A stretch of 64,000 nucleotides of DNA from Flavobacteriaceae bacterium (GTDB lineage Bacteria; Bacteroidota; Bacteroidia; Flavobacteriales; Flavobacteriaceae): NCBI GenBank assembly GCA_013373635.1, contig JABXHN010000013.1, positions 1-64,000 on the forward strand, read 5' to 3'. Both the position numbers and the translations under genes were made by a program. Positions within the stretch are counted from its first letter, which is position 1. Every line of letters begins with the position of its first letter. Below, piece after piece: positions 36,101-44,443 of the stretch. The notes beneath the pieces were generated by a model, which did not search any database, had not been told where the DNA came from, and saw only the letters and a list, made by a program, of their open reading frames with translations.

Positions 36101-36842
36101 TGTCATCTTTGACAAAGAAGAAGGTTTTGCAGAAGGAAGCTTAGCTCAAAAAGTAGAAAAAGAACTGAATCGAATGATTGTTGATGGAACTCTAAAAATT
36201 CCTTCTGGCATTAGTTATAAGCTTACTGGGTCCTATGAAAACCAATTAAGAGCAGAAAAAACACTCAGCATCATCATCCCGTTAGTTTTACTAATCATAT
36301 CGGTAATTCTATACATGCAGTTTAGATCCATTGCTACAGCGTTGTTTATTTTTAGTGGAATAGCCGTTGCTTTCTCTGGAGGCTTTATTTTAATATGGCT
36401 TTACGGTCAGGACTGGTTCTTAAACATCGACTTTTTTGGCGTTTCACTTCGTGAGGTATTTAACATTCAAAGTATTAACCTCAGCGTTGCAGTATGGGTT
36501 GGGTTTATCGCACTTTTTGGAATTGCAACTGACGACGGAGTCGTTATGGCGACCTATCTTAAACAAAATTTCGAAAAACAAAAGCCAGAAAGTATTGCTG
36601 AAATTAGAAAAGCGGTAACTGAAGCTGGTTTAAAGAGGATTAAACCTTGTTTGATGACCACAGCGACAACTCTCATTGCCTTATTACCTGTGATGAGTTC
36701 TCACGGTAGGGGAAGTGATATCATGATTCCTATGGCCATCCCTAGTTTTGGAGGAATGCTCGTCGCATTAATTACGCTATTTGTGGTACCAGTGTTGTAC
36801 AGTTGGAATCAAGAACTTAAACTTAAAAAGGCATTATCATGA
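33174..36842 (+). CDS. cusA: Heavy-metal RND efflux pump, CusA/CzcA-like
   Basis: This inner-membrane proton-driven pump moves metal ions through a CusCBA-type tripartite channel. The N-terminus, including DAIPDLGENQQIV, and the transmembrane motif AIGTMVDVGIILTENIIRRL are typical of the heavy-metal branch. Its 1222 residues exceed the usual 1040 or so. The extra length lies in additional hydrophobic segments near residues 550-610 and a periplasmic insert near 710-790, as in other long Bacteroidota CusA proteins. Its stop overlaps the TolC-like gene by 4 bases (ATGA). Copper or silver is the likely substrate because the neighbours are CopA-like and carry copper-type Cys/Met motifs. Confidence 0.92.
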   Translation: MLNKSIKYLIENKFIVFVLLVLILGWGMTHAPFNWNNKLITQDPVPVDAIPDLGENQQIVFSKWEGRSPQDIEDQITYPLTTTLLGIPGVKTIRSSSMFGFSSIYIIFEEDIEFYWSRSRILEKLNALPQGLLPQGVQPSLGPDATALGQLFWYTIEGRDPDGNPTGGWDLDELRSVQDFYVKYALASAQGVSEVSSIGGHIREYQVDVDPKKLEQYDISLAQIAQAIKGSNKDIGAQTIEINRAEYFVRGLGSITSLKDLEQVAVKTTDYRPIYLNEIANIQFGPAQRRGILDKSGVEAVGAAVVSRYGANPLEVIENVKEKIAELSPGLPSKVLADGTVSKLTIIPFYDRTELIQETLGTLDEALSLEILITILVIVIMLYNLRASALISGLLPLAVLIVFIAMKYANVDANIVSLSGIAIAIGTMVDVGIILTENIIRRLNEDQNKTPINELVFNATKEVSSAIITAVLTTIVSFIPVFALIGAEGKLFRPLAFTKTFALIAALLISLFIIPPIAAIIFKKSTQKGIYSRFKQQIKDQINSFYPKSIAGIKLPNPLLLITLGLILFMLTALWVPMGVDKSYMLNLLIVVLLTFGILGLFKLFQKKYQGILEWALANKLKFLAIPISLLVFGALIFSNTQKEFMPALDEGSFLLMPSSLPHAGIEQNRETLRQLDLAVAQIPEVATVVGKSGRTESALDPAPLSMYENVINYKSEFVKNEEGDLQKFKVNEDGFFVLKDGSLIYNPNIELSEKQHSYASERLFHQINPNELIVDSRGELYRNWRPEIKTANDIWNEIARVSKIPGVTSAPKLQPIETRLVMLQTGMRAPLGIKVRGSSLEQIEAFGFELEKQLKTIKGVKEQTVFADRMVGKPYLIFDLDRDKIARYGLTISKVQESLQLAVGGVPLTQTIEGRERYNIRLRYPRSLRNDPEELSNISIDLPNGTTIPISEVAQIKYERGPGQIKSEDGFLVGYVIFDKEEGFAEGSLAQKVEKELNRMIVDGTLKIPSGISYKLTGSYENQLRAEKTLSIIIPLVLLIISVILYMQFRSIATALFIFSGIAVAFSGGFILIWLYGQDWFLNIDFFGVSLREVFNIQSINLSVAVWVGFIALFGIATDDGVVMATYLKQNFEKQKPESIAEIRKAVTEAGLKRIKPCLMTTATTLIALLPVMSSHGRGSDIMIPMAIPSFGGMLVALITLFVVPVLYSWNQELKLKKALS

Positions 36843-38065
36843 AAAACAGATATCGATTTATAGCACTTTTTTGGATTGCATCAACTGTAGGAGTCTTTGC
36901 TCAACAACTCGATGAATTGATTGAAACAGCCCTTGAAAACAATGCTCGATTAAATGTTCTCGAATTAAAAGTAGCTGCTACTAAAGAAGGTGAAATACAA
37001 GCGGAAAGTTGGAAAAATACTTCCATATCCTCGGCTCTATTTATCAGCGAACCAGAGACTAGAACAGGTCCTCAAAAGTTTCAACTATCAGCAAGTCAAC
37101 CAATTCCAGCATTTGGAAGAATCACTGCTCGTACAGCATACGCCAAGTCCTTAACCGATATCAGTTATCAAGAGTGGGTGATTGCTAAGCGAAAATTGAT
37201 TTTAGAAGTTGCCCAATTGTACTACAACTACCAAGTTCTCATTAGACAAAGTGCTTTGATTGAAAAACATATAAAGCGATTGGATCAGTATATTTCCATT
37301 GCGACTACTAAAGTGACCACAGGTGAAGCTTCAGCTGTGGATGTATTTCAACTCAAGATGAGAAAAGAAGACTACCAAAACAACTATCTTCAAATTCAAA
37401 AGTCTTTCGATGTGATTGCTTCTGCTCTTAAGGCTACCTTAAATACCAATACAGAAATTAATATTAAAGAAGATTCCAGTTTTACAATACATTCAACAAG
37501 TTTAGATCTGGACAAGTATCAACTAGAAATCCACCCTGAACTCATTCAATACGATTTACTTTTTGAATCAGTAGCTAAAGAACGAGATTTAAACGATAAG
37601 GAACGATTACCAGGGATTGGTGTTGGTCTAAACTACATCAATGTTGCTAATCGAGTTGACCTCAACCCAATCGATAACGGAAAGGATATTGTGGCTCCGA
37701 TGCTCTCATTTAGTCTTCCTATCTTTAATAAAAGCTATCAATCTAAGGAACGTCAATTAAACATCAGAGAAAAGCAGGTTGAACAGCAAAAAATAGATCG
37801 TGCAAATCAATTGCAACAACAACTCGATCGCGCTATCGCCTTGAGTGAAAAAGCATTGATTGATTTCAATTCTCAAAATAAAAACTTGAACTTAGCGCAT
37901 CAATCCATGGAACTAGTACTAGCGGCTTTTCAAACGAACGCTAAGGGAATTGAAAAACTTTTAGATATCCAGCAAATGGAGTTTAATTATGAATTCAAAA
38001 AAATAGCTGCTATTGGCAACTATTTTCAAGGAAGACTACAATTAGAATACCTTGTAAATCAGTAA
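36839..38065 (+). CDS. TolC-family outer-membrane efflux protein (CusC-like role)
   Basis: A signal peptide ending VGVFAQ is followed by long helical heptad stretches and two OEP repeats (ETALENNARLNVLELKVAATKEGE and a related second half). This is the outer-membrane exit duct for the RND pump. Its 408 residues are normal. It is translationally coupled to the pump gene upstream and lies 3 bases from copA downstream. Confidence 0.9.
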   Translation: MKNRYRFIALFWIASTVGVFAQQLDELIETALENNARLNVLELKVAATKEGEIQAESWKNTSISSALFISEPETRTGPQKFQLSASQPIPAFGRITARTAYAKSLTDISYQEWVIAKRKLILEVAQLYYNYQVLIRQSALIEKHIKRLDQYISIATTKVTTGEASAVDVFQLKMRKEDYQNNYLQIQKSFDVIASALKATLNTNTEINIKEDSSFTIHSTSLDLDKYQLEIHPELIQYDLLFESVAKERDLNDKERLPGIGVGLNYINVANRVDLNPIDNGKDIVAPMLSFSLPIFNKSYQSKERQLNIREKQVEQQKIDRANQLQQQLDRAIALSEKALIDFNSQNKNLNLAHQSMELVLAAFQTNAKGIEKLLDIQQMEFNYEFKKIAAIGNYFQGRLQLEYLVNQ

Positions 38066-38068
38066 AAA

Positions 38069-40480
38069 ATGAAACATCACTATAGAATTATTGGAATGAG
38101 TTGTATGGGCTGTAGAAGTCATGTACAAGAAGCGCTTTCTGAAGTTGAAGGTGTGAGTCTTGCAGAAGTCAATTTAGAACTTGGAAAGGCAGAACTTACA
38201 ATGGAGTATCACATTCCAATAGAAACTTTAGACCAAGCCATCAAAGAAGCTGGAGCACACTACAGTATCAAACCATGGAGTGAAAAATCGGACTGTTGTT
38301 CTTCAAAAGAAGAACATCATCACGAAGTTGACAAAGATTCCAAAGTCGATCAAAAAGCAAGTGAATACTATTGCCCCATGTTTTGCGAAGGAGATAAAAC
38401 CTACTCAAATCCTGGAGATTGTCCTGTATGTGGTATGGATTTGGTTCCTATGGCAACTTCAGCATCTGAAGAAGATCAGACCTATACTAAACTCCTTAAG
38501 AAATTTTGGATATCACTAGCATTTACCTTACCCATATTTTTTATCGCAATGTCGGATATGATTCCATCATTCGACAAAACAAAGTGGCTCTCAGAATTTA
38601 CATGGAATAACATTCAACTCCTTCTATCAATCCCTGTAGTTTTTTACAGTTGTTGGATGTTTATGCAACGTGCATGGACTTCTCTAATCACCAAGCGATT
38701 AAATATGTTTACTCTTATTGGATTTGGAGCAGGAATTGCATGGGTTTACAGTGTTTTTGCAACTTTCTACCCTTTAATCGATTCAACTTTAGAACTAGAT
38801 CTCTTTGTCTATTACGAAGCAGCTACAGTTATTTTGACACTGGTGCTACTTGGTCAAGTATTGGAAGCAAAGGCACATTCTAAAACTTCTGCTGCCATTA
38901 AGAGTCTTCTCAAATTAGTACCGAATAATGCAACCCTAGTTAGAAATGGAAAAGAGCGTCAAATCTCCATCGATCAAATAAAAATCGACGATCATATACG
39001 AGTAAAACCAGGAGGTAAGATACCAGTTGATGGAATCCTTGTAGAGGGAAGTTCTAGTGTGGATGAATCTATGATTAGTGGTGAACCAATACCAGTGGTA
39101 AAAGAAATCGGAGATTTAGTACACGCAGGAACCATTAATGGAACCCAATCATTTACACTCAAAGCACAAAAAGTTGGTGCTGACACCCTATTATCTCAAA
39201 TCATCGAAATGGTGAATGCTGCCAGTCGCTCCAAGGCTCCTATTCAAAAAAAGGCGGACCGTATTGCTGCCTATTTTGTACCCATCGTCATGGGAATCTC
39301 AGCACTTACATTTGCTTTGTGGATGCTTTTAGGCCCTGAACCAATCTATCTCAACGCCATGATAAACGCTATAGCTGTTTTAATTATCGCCTGTCCTTGT
39401 GTATTGGGATTGGTAACACCCATGTCAGTGATGGTTGGAGTGGGAAGAGGATCCCAAGCGGGAGTGCTCATCAAAGATGCTCAAGCTTTAGAACTCATGG
39501 AACAAGTCAACACGCTAATTGTCGATAAAACAGGTACACTTACTCAGGGAAAACCAACAGTACACAAGGTGCACTTTACAAGTGATTCAATTTCTAAAGA
39601 AAGACAAGAAAAAATTCTAACAGCTCTAGGATCGATCAATCAATTGAGTGAACACCCACTTGCAAATGCTTGTGTAACCTTTGTTAAAGAATCCAATCTA
39701 GAATTAAAAACAGTCAGTGATTTTAAATCAATCAGTGGAAGTGGTGTTCAAGCGACTTTTGAAAATCAACTGTGGTCCATCGGCAATGAATCGCTCTTAG
39801 AAACTTCTTCGATCAATCTTGATGATTCAATTAAGACTCAAGTTGAAAAATTGCAGTCTAAAGGAGCAACCGTATCCTATATTGCAGCTAATCAAGAACT
39901 TTTAGCCTTTGTGGAAATCACCGATCAGATCAAAGAAGGAACCAAAGAAGCCCTTGCGACCATCAAATCATTAGGGGTTGAAATTCATATGTTGACAGGA
40001 GACAACGAACTTACTGCTACACATATCGCCAATCAATTAGGCATCGAACATTTTGAGGCGGGATGCCTTCCAAAAGACAAACTCTTAACCATTAAAAAAC
40101 TTCAAGAAGAAGGTAAAGTCGTTGCGATGGCAGGAGATGGAATCAACGACGCCCCAGCACTAGCACAATCAGACGTTGGAATAGCCATGGGAACTGGAAC
40201 CGATGTAGCGATTGACAGCGCTTCCATTACTCTTGTCAGTGGTCAACTCTCTGGAATTGCAAAAGCAAAAAGACTCAGTCGTGCTGTTGTGAAAAACATC
40301 AATCAAAACTTTGTCTTTGCATTCGTTTACAACCTCATTGGAATTCCAATAGCAGCAGGAGTGCTCTATCCGTTTTTCGGATTACTGCTCTCCCCTATGA
40401 TTGCAGCAGCTGCAATGAGCTTTAGTTCATTTTCAGTCATTACCAATTCACTTCGACTTAGAAGCACAAAACTGTCTTAA
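38069..40480 (+). CDS. copA: Copper-type heavy-metal P-type ATPase
   Basis: It exports Cu(I) or Ag(I) across the inner membrane using ATP. Domains in order: an HMA domain with C12-M-G-C15; a Cys-rich heavy-metal-binding domain ([13 protein letters not shown], then [14 protein letters not shown], about residues 95-130); the transmembrane metal site C442-P-C444; phosphorylation site D486-KTGT; and a [10 protein letters not shown] hinge. The Cys-Pro-Cys with GMSCMGC indicates a monovalent P1B-1 ATPase. The HMBD has FCEG where MHPE is more usual. It lies between the RND pump and adaptor genes, so ATPase and tripartite efflux are under one control. Confidence 0.95.
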   Translation: MKHHYRIIGMSCMGCRSHVQEALSEVEGVSLAEVNLELGKAELTMEYHIPIETLDQAIKEAGAHYSIKPWSEKSDCCSSKEEHHHEVDKDSKVDQKASEYYCPMFCEGDKTYSNPGDCPVCGMDLVPMATSASEEDQTYTKLLKKFWISLAFTLPIFFIAMSDMIPSFDKTKWLSEFTWNNIQLLLSIPVVFYSCWMFMQRAWTSLITKRLNMFTLIGFGAGIAWVYSVFATFYPLIDSTLELDLFVYYEAATVILTLVLLGQVLEAKAHSKTSAAIKSLLKLVPNNATLVRNGKERQISIDQIKIDDHIRVKPGGKIPVDGILVEGSSSVDESMISGEPIPVVKEIGDLVHAGTINGTQSFTLKAQKVGADTLLSQIIEMVNAASRSKAPIQKKADRIAAYFVPIVMGISALTFALWMLLGPEPIYLNAMINAIAVLIIACPCVLGLVTPMSVMVGVGRGSQAGVLIKDAQALELMEQVNTLIVDKTGTLTQGKPTVHKVHFTSDSISKERQEKILTALGSINQLSEHPLANACVTFVKESNLELKTVSDFKSISGSGVQATFENQLWSIGNESLLETSSINLDDSIKTQVEKLQSKGATVSYIAANQELLAFVEITDQIKEGTKEALATIKSLGVEIHMLTGDNELTATHIANQLGIEHFEAGCLPKDKLLTIKKLQEEGKVVAMAGDGINDAPALAQSDVGIAMGTGTDVAIDSASITLVSGQLSGIAKAKRLSRAVVKNINQNFVFAFVYNLIGIPIAAGVLYPFFGLLLSPMIAAAAMSFSSFSVITNSLRLRSTKLS

Positions 40481-40482
40481 AT

Positions 40483-41196
40483 ATGAAAAGAAAAACACAG
40501 ACAACCATTCGTAAAATTCACCGTTATTTCGGAATTTTTATAGGCATTCAGTTCTTGTTTTGGACCATTAGTGGTCTGTATTTTAGTTGGACTGATATCG
40601 ATGAAATTCACGGAGACCATTTTAAGAATATGGAATACAAGGCTCCTGAATATCAAAACTTAATCGGACTGGAACAACTTAAAGAGACATCAGGAATTAG
40701 GTCTATTGACTTGAGAACGATTGACCATAAGCCTTATTACTGGATCAATAACGAGCAGTTGTACTCAGCCATTGATGGAAGTCCAAAAGAATTCATCAAT
40801 GAAGAAGAAGCTTTATCCATTGCTAAAGAACGTATGCAACCTCATTTAGAAGTAGCTTCGATTGAATTGATTCATACAACTGATGCCCATCACGAATACA
40901 GGGAAAGAAGATTACCTGCTTATGTGATTTCATACAACAATGACGAAATGCTAAAAGCTTATGTCTCAAAAAAAGACGGAGCTTTTCAAACAGTTAGACA
41001 CCGAGCTTGGAGATGGTTTGACTTTCTGTGGATGACCCATACGATGGATTATCAAACTAGAGACGACTTTAACACCCTATTACTTAGAAGCTTCTCACTA
41101 TTAGGACTATTAACGGTTCTTTCTGGTTTTACACTATGGTTTGCTACCTCGGTACGCTGGAGAAAATTTACATCACTTTTTAAATCAAAATCTTAA
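40483..41196 (+). CDS. PepSY-associated membrane protein
   Basis: It has an N-terminal membrane segment (YFGIFIGIQFLFWTISGLYFSW), a periplasmic PepSY-like domain (NEEEALSIAKERM and similar) and a C-terminal membrane segment (LRSFSLLGLLTVLSGFTLWF). PepSY-TM proteins are often linked to metal uptake or reduction. One in a copper cluster might handle electron transfer or act as an anchor, but no direct role is shown. It begins 2 bases after copA and ends 3 bases before cusB. Confidence 0.8.
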   Translation: MKRKTQTTIRKIHRYFGIFIGIQFLFWTISGLYFSWTDIDEIHGDHFKNMEYKAPEYQNLIGLEQLKETSGIRSIDLRTIDHKPYYWINNEQLYSAIDGSPKEFINEEEALSIAKERMQPHLEVASIELIHTTDAHHEYRERRLPAYVISYNNDEMLKAYVSKKDGAFQTVRHRAWRWFDFLWMTHTMDYQTRDDFNTLLLRSFSLLGLLTVLSGFTLWFATSVRWRKFTSLFKSKS

Positions 41197-41199
41197 GTC

Positions 41200-42417
41200 A
41201 TGAAACTGATTCAAAATAAATACCTGCAATTTGCACTGCTAATCCTCATCGGATTCATCATTGGAATTGCAATACCTAAGTCAAACTCCAATGAAAACTT
41301 AGCTAGCCTAGAAGAAAACCACGAGCACAGTGGTTTATGGAGTTGTTCTATGCACCCACAAATCGTATCAGAAACCAAAGGCAGTTGCCCAATTTGTGGT
41401 ATGGATCTAACTCCAATGGAAGAAAATGGAGGCCTCGATCCAAGTCAACTATTATTGACAGAAGATGCCGCAAAAGCAGCACAACTCACTACTTATATAA
41501 TCACAGACAGTCAACAAGCAGATCATACTGTAGAAATATCTGGAACTCTTAAGGCAAATCTCGACAAGCAATTTAGTGAAATATCCTACGTTTCTGGTAA
41601 AATCGATTATTTAGCTAACCCAACTTCAGGAACTAAAATTCAAAAAGGAAGCCTTATCGCAAAACTCTACTCTCCAGAACTTATCGCTGCTCAGCAAGAA
41701 CTCATAAATCTATCAAAAGTAAAGAATACTGAAGTTGAACTTTATAATGCAGTTGTTCAAAAATTTGTAAACTGGAATTTTAATGAAGCCCAAATAATGC
41801 AATTCATAGAAAATGGCAGTGTTATGAATTCCATACCCATCTATGCAAATCAATCGGGGACTATAACTGAAGTACATCTCAAAGAAGGAGATTGGATCAA
41901 AGCGGGTCAAAAGATCTATACAGCGGTCGACTTAAATTCCATTTGGGCAGAATTAGAAGTCTACGAATCCGCTATCCATCAATTTAAAAAAGGACAACAA
42001 ATAGAATTGAACATAGACGCCCTATCTAGTCAAAAGAGAACAGCTCAGATCGATTTTATAGACCCAATCATGGACACCACAAAACGCATCACAAAAGTTA
42101 GAGTAAGTTTATCAAATACCGACGGTGCTTTAAAACCAGGGATGTTTGTGAGAGCCAAATCAACTTTGAATTCTAATAAATCAATTCAAATTCCAGCCTC
42201 ATCAGTCTTATGGACTGGAAAACAATCATTAGTATATGTAAAATCCCCAACGGCTCCTACCTACTCACTTCGTGAAGTATCACTTCAAGATCGAAATGGA
42301 GAATGGTATTCCATTGAAAAAGGACTCGAAATTGGAGAAGAAATTGTCAAAAATGGAACTTTTGTAATAGATGCAGTTGCACAACTAGCTGGCAAAACAT
42401 CTATGATTAATCAATAA
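41200..42417 (+). CDS. cusB: RND periplasmic adaptor, CusB-like, with heavy-metal-binding domain
   Basis: This adaptor joins the RND pump to the outer-membrane duct. After a membrane anchor (FALLILIGFIIGIAIP) comes a heavy-metal-binding domain WSCSMHPQIV...CPICGMDLTPM at about residues 46-70. The lipoyl/hairpin and beta-barrel parts follow (TKIQKGSLIAKLYSPELIAAQQEL, then EVHLKEGDWIKAGQKIYTAVDL). Its 405 residues suit CusB. The Cys-rich domain matches that of the ATPase, pointing to metal hand-off within the cluster. Confidence 0.92.
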   Translation: MKLIQNKYLQFALLILIGFIIGIAIPKSNSNENLASLEENHEHSGLWSCSMHPQIVSETKGSCPICGMDLTPMEENGGLDPSQLLLTEDAAKAAQLTTYIITDSQQADHTVEISGTLKANLDKQFSEISYVSGKIDYLANPTSGTKIQKGSLIAKLYSPELIAAQQELINLSKVKNTEVELYNAVVQKFVNWNFNEAQIMQFIENGSVMNSIPIYANQSGTITEVHLKEGDWIKAGQKIYTAVDLNSIWAELEVYESAIHQFKKGQQIELNIDALSSQKRTAQIDFIDPIMDTTKRITKVRVSLSNTDGALKPGMFVRAKSTLNSNKSIQIPASSVLWTGKQSLVYVKSPTAPTYSLREVSLQDRNGEWYSIEKGLEIGEEIVKNGTFVIDAVAQLAGKTSMINQ

Positions 42418-42453
42418 TTATAAACTCAATATTAAACAATTAACACTATTAAA

Positions 42454-42891
42454 ATGAAAAAAGTAATTTATGCTACACTTTTAGTTGCTATCACTATGAT
42501 CAGCTGTAAGGACAACAAGAATTCTACAACTGAACCCTCTCAAGAAGTTGCAGTAATTGAAGCGAATACTGAGGCTAGCTTTGGAGTTAGAGGTAATTGC
42601 GAAATGTGCAAGAAAACCATCGAAACAGCAGCATTGGGAATTCCTGGTGTGACACATGCCAATTGGGATGTTAAACTCAAAAAGATCGATGTGAAATTTA
42701 ATTCAGAGATGACCGATCAGATGGCTATTCACCATGCGATTGCAGCATCTGGATACGATACGGATCAAATGACTGCTGAAGATGCCTCCTATCAAAACTT
42801 ACCGAAATGTTGTCAATACGATCACAGCATGGAAATGAGTATCAGTGATTCTGAAGCTACAATGGATCATCAAATGCACGAAAGTCATTAA
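42454..42891 (+). CDS. HMA-domain lipoprotein with Cys/His/Met-rich tail (periplasmic metallochaperone)
   Basis: The lipobox MISC ends at about Cys18. One HMA domain carries the metal site GNCEMC. The C-terminus adds KCCQYDHSMEM and DHQMHESH, giving further soft-metal ligands. It probably buffers or passes copper or silver in the periplasm to the RND system. It is the last structural gene of the cluster, 36 bases after cusB, and is followed by a strong terminator. Confidence 0.85.
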   Translation: MKKVIYATLLVAITMISCKDNKNSTTEPSQEVAVIEANTEASFGVRGNCEMCKKTIETAALGIPGVTHANWDVKLKKIDVKFNSEMTDQMAIHHAIAASGYDTDQMTAEDASYQNLPKCCQYDHSMEMSISDSEATMDHQMHESH

Positions 42892-42916
42892 GAAAAATGT
42901 TTTGATCATTAAATTA

Positions 42917-42948
42917 AAATACTGCTCTGATGAGCAGTATTTTTTTAT
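42917..42948 (+). terminator. Terminator of the metal-efflux operon
   Basis: ATACTGCTC and GAGCAGTAT form a stem with a TGAT-type loop, followed by seven T. Confidence 0.88.
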
Positions 42949-42974
42949 CTCAATATAAAAACACTATTAATTTA

Positions 42975-42990
42975 ATTGACATATGTCAAT
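42975..42990. promoter_or_regulatory. 16-bp perfect palindrome, possible operator
   Basis: ATTGACATATGTCAAT is its own reverse complement. It lies 54 bases before the start of the AraC-type gene, upstream of a TAATTTTA promoter-like box at 43024-43031, where an operator would sit. The factor that binds it is unknown. Confidence 0.55.
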
Positions 42991-43043
42991 AGTTTGGAAA
43001 ATAAGGTTTAAACTTCGAACTTGTAATTTTAAAATTTCCTTCT

Positions 43044-44183
43044 ATGTTATTTTCCTTAATTATAAGCTTAACTGCCTTAGTAGCAATTGTATTAGCTATT
43101 TTCAACTACAACAAACAGAACAACGCCATCTATATTAGTCTGTTTTTACTTATATTTAGTTTATATGGTTTAACTCACTACGTTACTGTCAACTTGAGAG
43201 ATGTGTATTGGGGGGCGATTTTCTATATAAATTTTACACCCATTTATTTATTAGTTGGTCCCATCATATTCCTCTATGCACGTCAAAATTTACATCCTAG
43301 AAAAAAACTCAATAAATATGATTTAGTTCATTTGATTCCTTTTGTACTTGATTTAATCGGTATTAGTGGGTATTTGTTTTCCAGTTTTGAATCCAAACAA
43401 GAACTTATTCAGAGTTTGTACAATTCTCCTTCAGACTTTAGAACTACAGAATTTCATCTATTTTTCCATCCTTTATGAAGTTATATTATTCGAATTGGCT
43501 CTGTGTTAGGTTATGCTTTATACAACCTATTTACCTTTAGAAACTTTTATTACGAAAAAGACATCGCCAATAGCGATAATGATCGCAAGAGAAGTATTCA
43601 ATGGCTCGTTCTGTTTCACATACTCGTTATAATTACAACTGTATCATACGTATTTTACATCATCAATTTATTCTCTACTGGAGAATTCTTTACCATGGCA
43701 AATTCTGTATTACTGGGAATTGCTGCTTTCGGAATCTGTTTAATGGGCTTAAGCCTTATGTTTTTCCCATCTATTCTTTACGGAATATCAAAGGTTTCTT
43801 ACAAACCAATTGACCCGGATGAACTCTATACCAACAATCCTTTTTACGATGAATTAAAAAATAGAATTGACACCTATTTTGTAGAAAAAGAACCCTTTCT
43901 CAAAAAGAATTTTTCTAGAGTTGATTTGGCAAAAGCATTAAAAGTACCGAGTCATCAAGTCACGTTCTGCTTTAAATATATCTACCAATCGTCTTTCCCT
44001 GCTTATAAGCTCGGATATAGAATTGATTGGATCAAAAATGCCTTAAAAAATCCGGAGATGAAGAATCTTTCAATTGAGGAAATAGGTAAAAAAGCTGGAT
44101 TTGCTTCGAAGAGCAGTTTCTTTGTGAGTTTTAAAAGTCAAACTGGAATGACTCCTTCAGAATACAGAGACAATAATTCATAA
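43044..44183 (+). pseudogene. AraC-family regulator with N-terminal membrane domain, interrupted by in-frame TGA
   Basis: Both halves are in the same frame. Residues 1-144 hold four or so hydrophobic segments ending LFFHPL. TGA follows at 43476-43478, and the frame continues as SYIIRIGSVLGYALYNL through three more hydrophobic segments. It ends in an AraC/XylS helix-turn-helix domain (NFSRVDLAKALKVPSHQV, then LSIEEIGKKAGFASKSSFF and TGMTPSEYR). Without the stop it would be a 379-residue regulator of the type having an N-terminal seven-helix-like membrane sensor. A TGG-to-TGA change is the simplest cause; a sequencing error is possible. A second start inside (ATG, or GTG near 43503) could still yield a protein with the DNA-binding part. 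Its position suggests it regulated the metal cluster. Confidence 0.8.
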
Positions 44184-44212
44184 AAAAAGCTGGAATTTAG
44201 TTCCAGCTTTTC
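44184..44212. terminator. Hairpin terminator between the AraC-type gene and tRNA-Leu
   Basis: AAAAAGCTGGAA and TTCCAGCTTTT pair around TTTAG. A/T runs on both sides allow use in either direction. Confidence 0.82.
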
Positions 44213-44215
44213 AAG

Positions 44216-44297
44216 TACCTTGGGTGGGAATCGAACCCACACTTCCGAAGAAACTGGATTTTGAATCCAGCGCGTCTACCAATTCCGCCACCAAGGC
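44216..44297 (-). tRNA. tRNA-Leu (CAA)
   Basis: Read on the minus strand it begins GCCTTGGTGGCGGAATTGG and has anticodon loop ATTCAAAAT, giving anticodon CAA at 44261-44263. A long variable arm (TTTCTTCGGAAGT) follows, as in class II tRNAs, then T-arm GTGGG-TTCGATT-CCCAC and acceptor CCAAGGT plus A. It is 82 bases long, with no encoded CCA. Confidence 0.95.
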
Positions 44298-44363
44298 TCG
44301 TAGTGAGGGCACAAAATTAGAAAAATATTCTAATTATCAATTAAAAAATATCTTTAAAATATC

Positions 44364-44393
44364 TTGAGCAACTCAAATAATTGTATAAATTTG
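44364..44393 (+). promoter_or_regulatory. Promoter of prs
   Basis: TTG (44364-44366), a 19-base spacer and TAAATTTG (44386-44393) form the best match in the window to the Bacteroidota primary sigma promoter. It also shows why the upstream TTG at 44381 cannot be the prs start. Confidence 0.75.
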
Positions 44394-44443
44394 CAGTCCC
44401 ATTTATTTTGGGATATAAATTATTAATTAACAACAGCTTACAG

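Noticed and set aside
42975-42990. Terminator
   Set aside because: The palindrome has no loop or T run and the operon already ends in a strong hairpin at 42917-42948.
43503-44183. Independent small AraC gene starting at 43503
   Set aside because: It is in the same frame as the upstream half with only one stop between, and the joined protein makes a complete family member, so it is treated as one interrupted gene.
44381-44443. N-terminally extended prs starting at TTG 44381
   Set aside because: The extension runs through the promoter -7 box; the conserved protein starts at ATG 44444.
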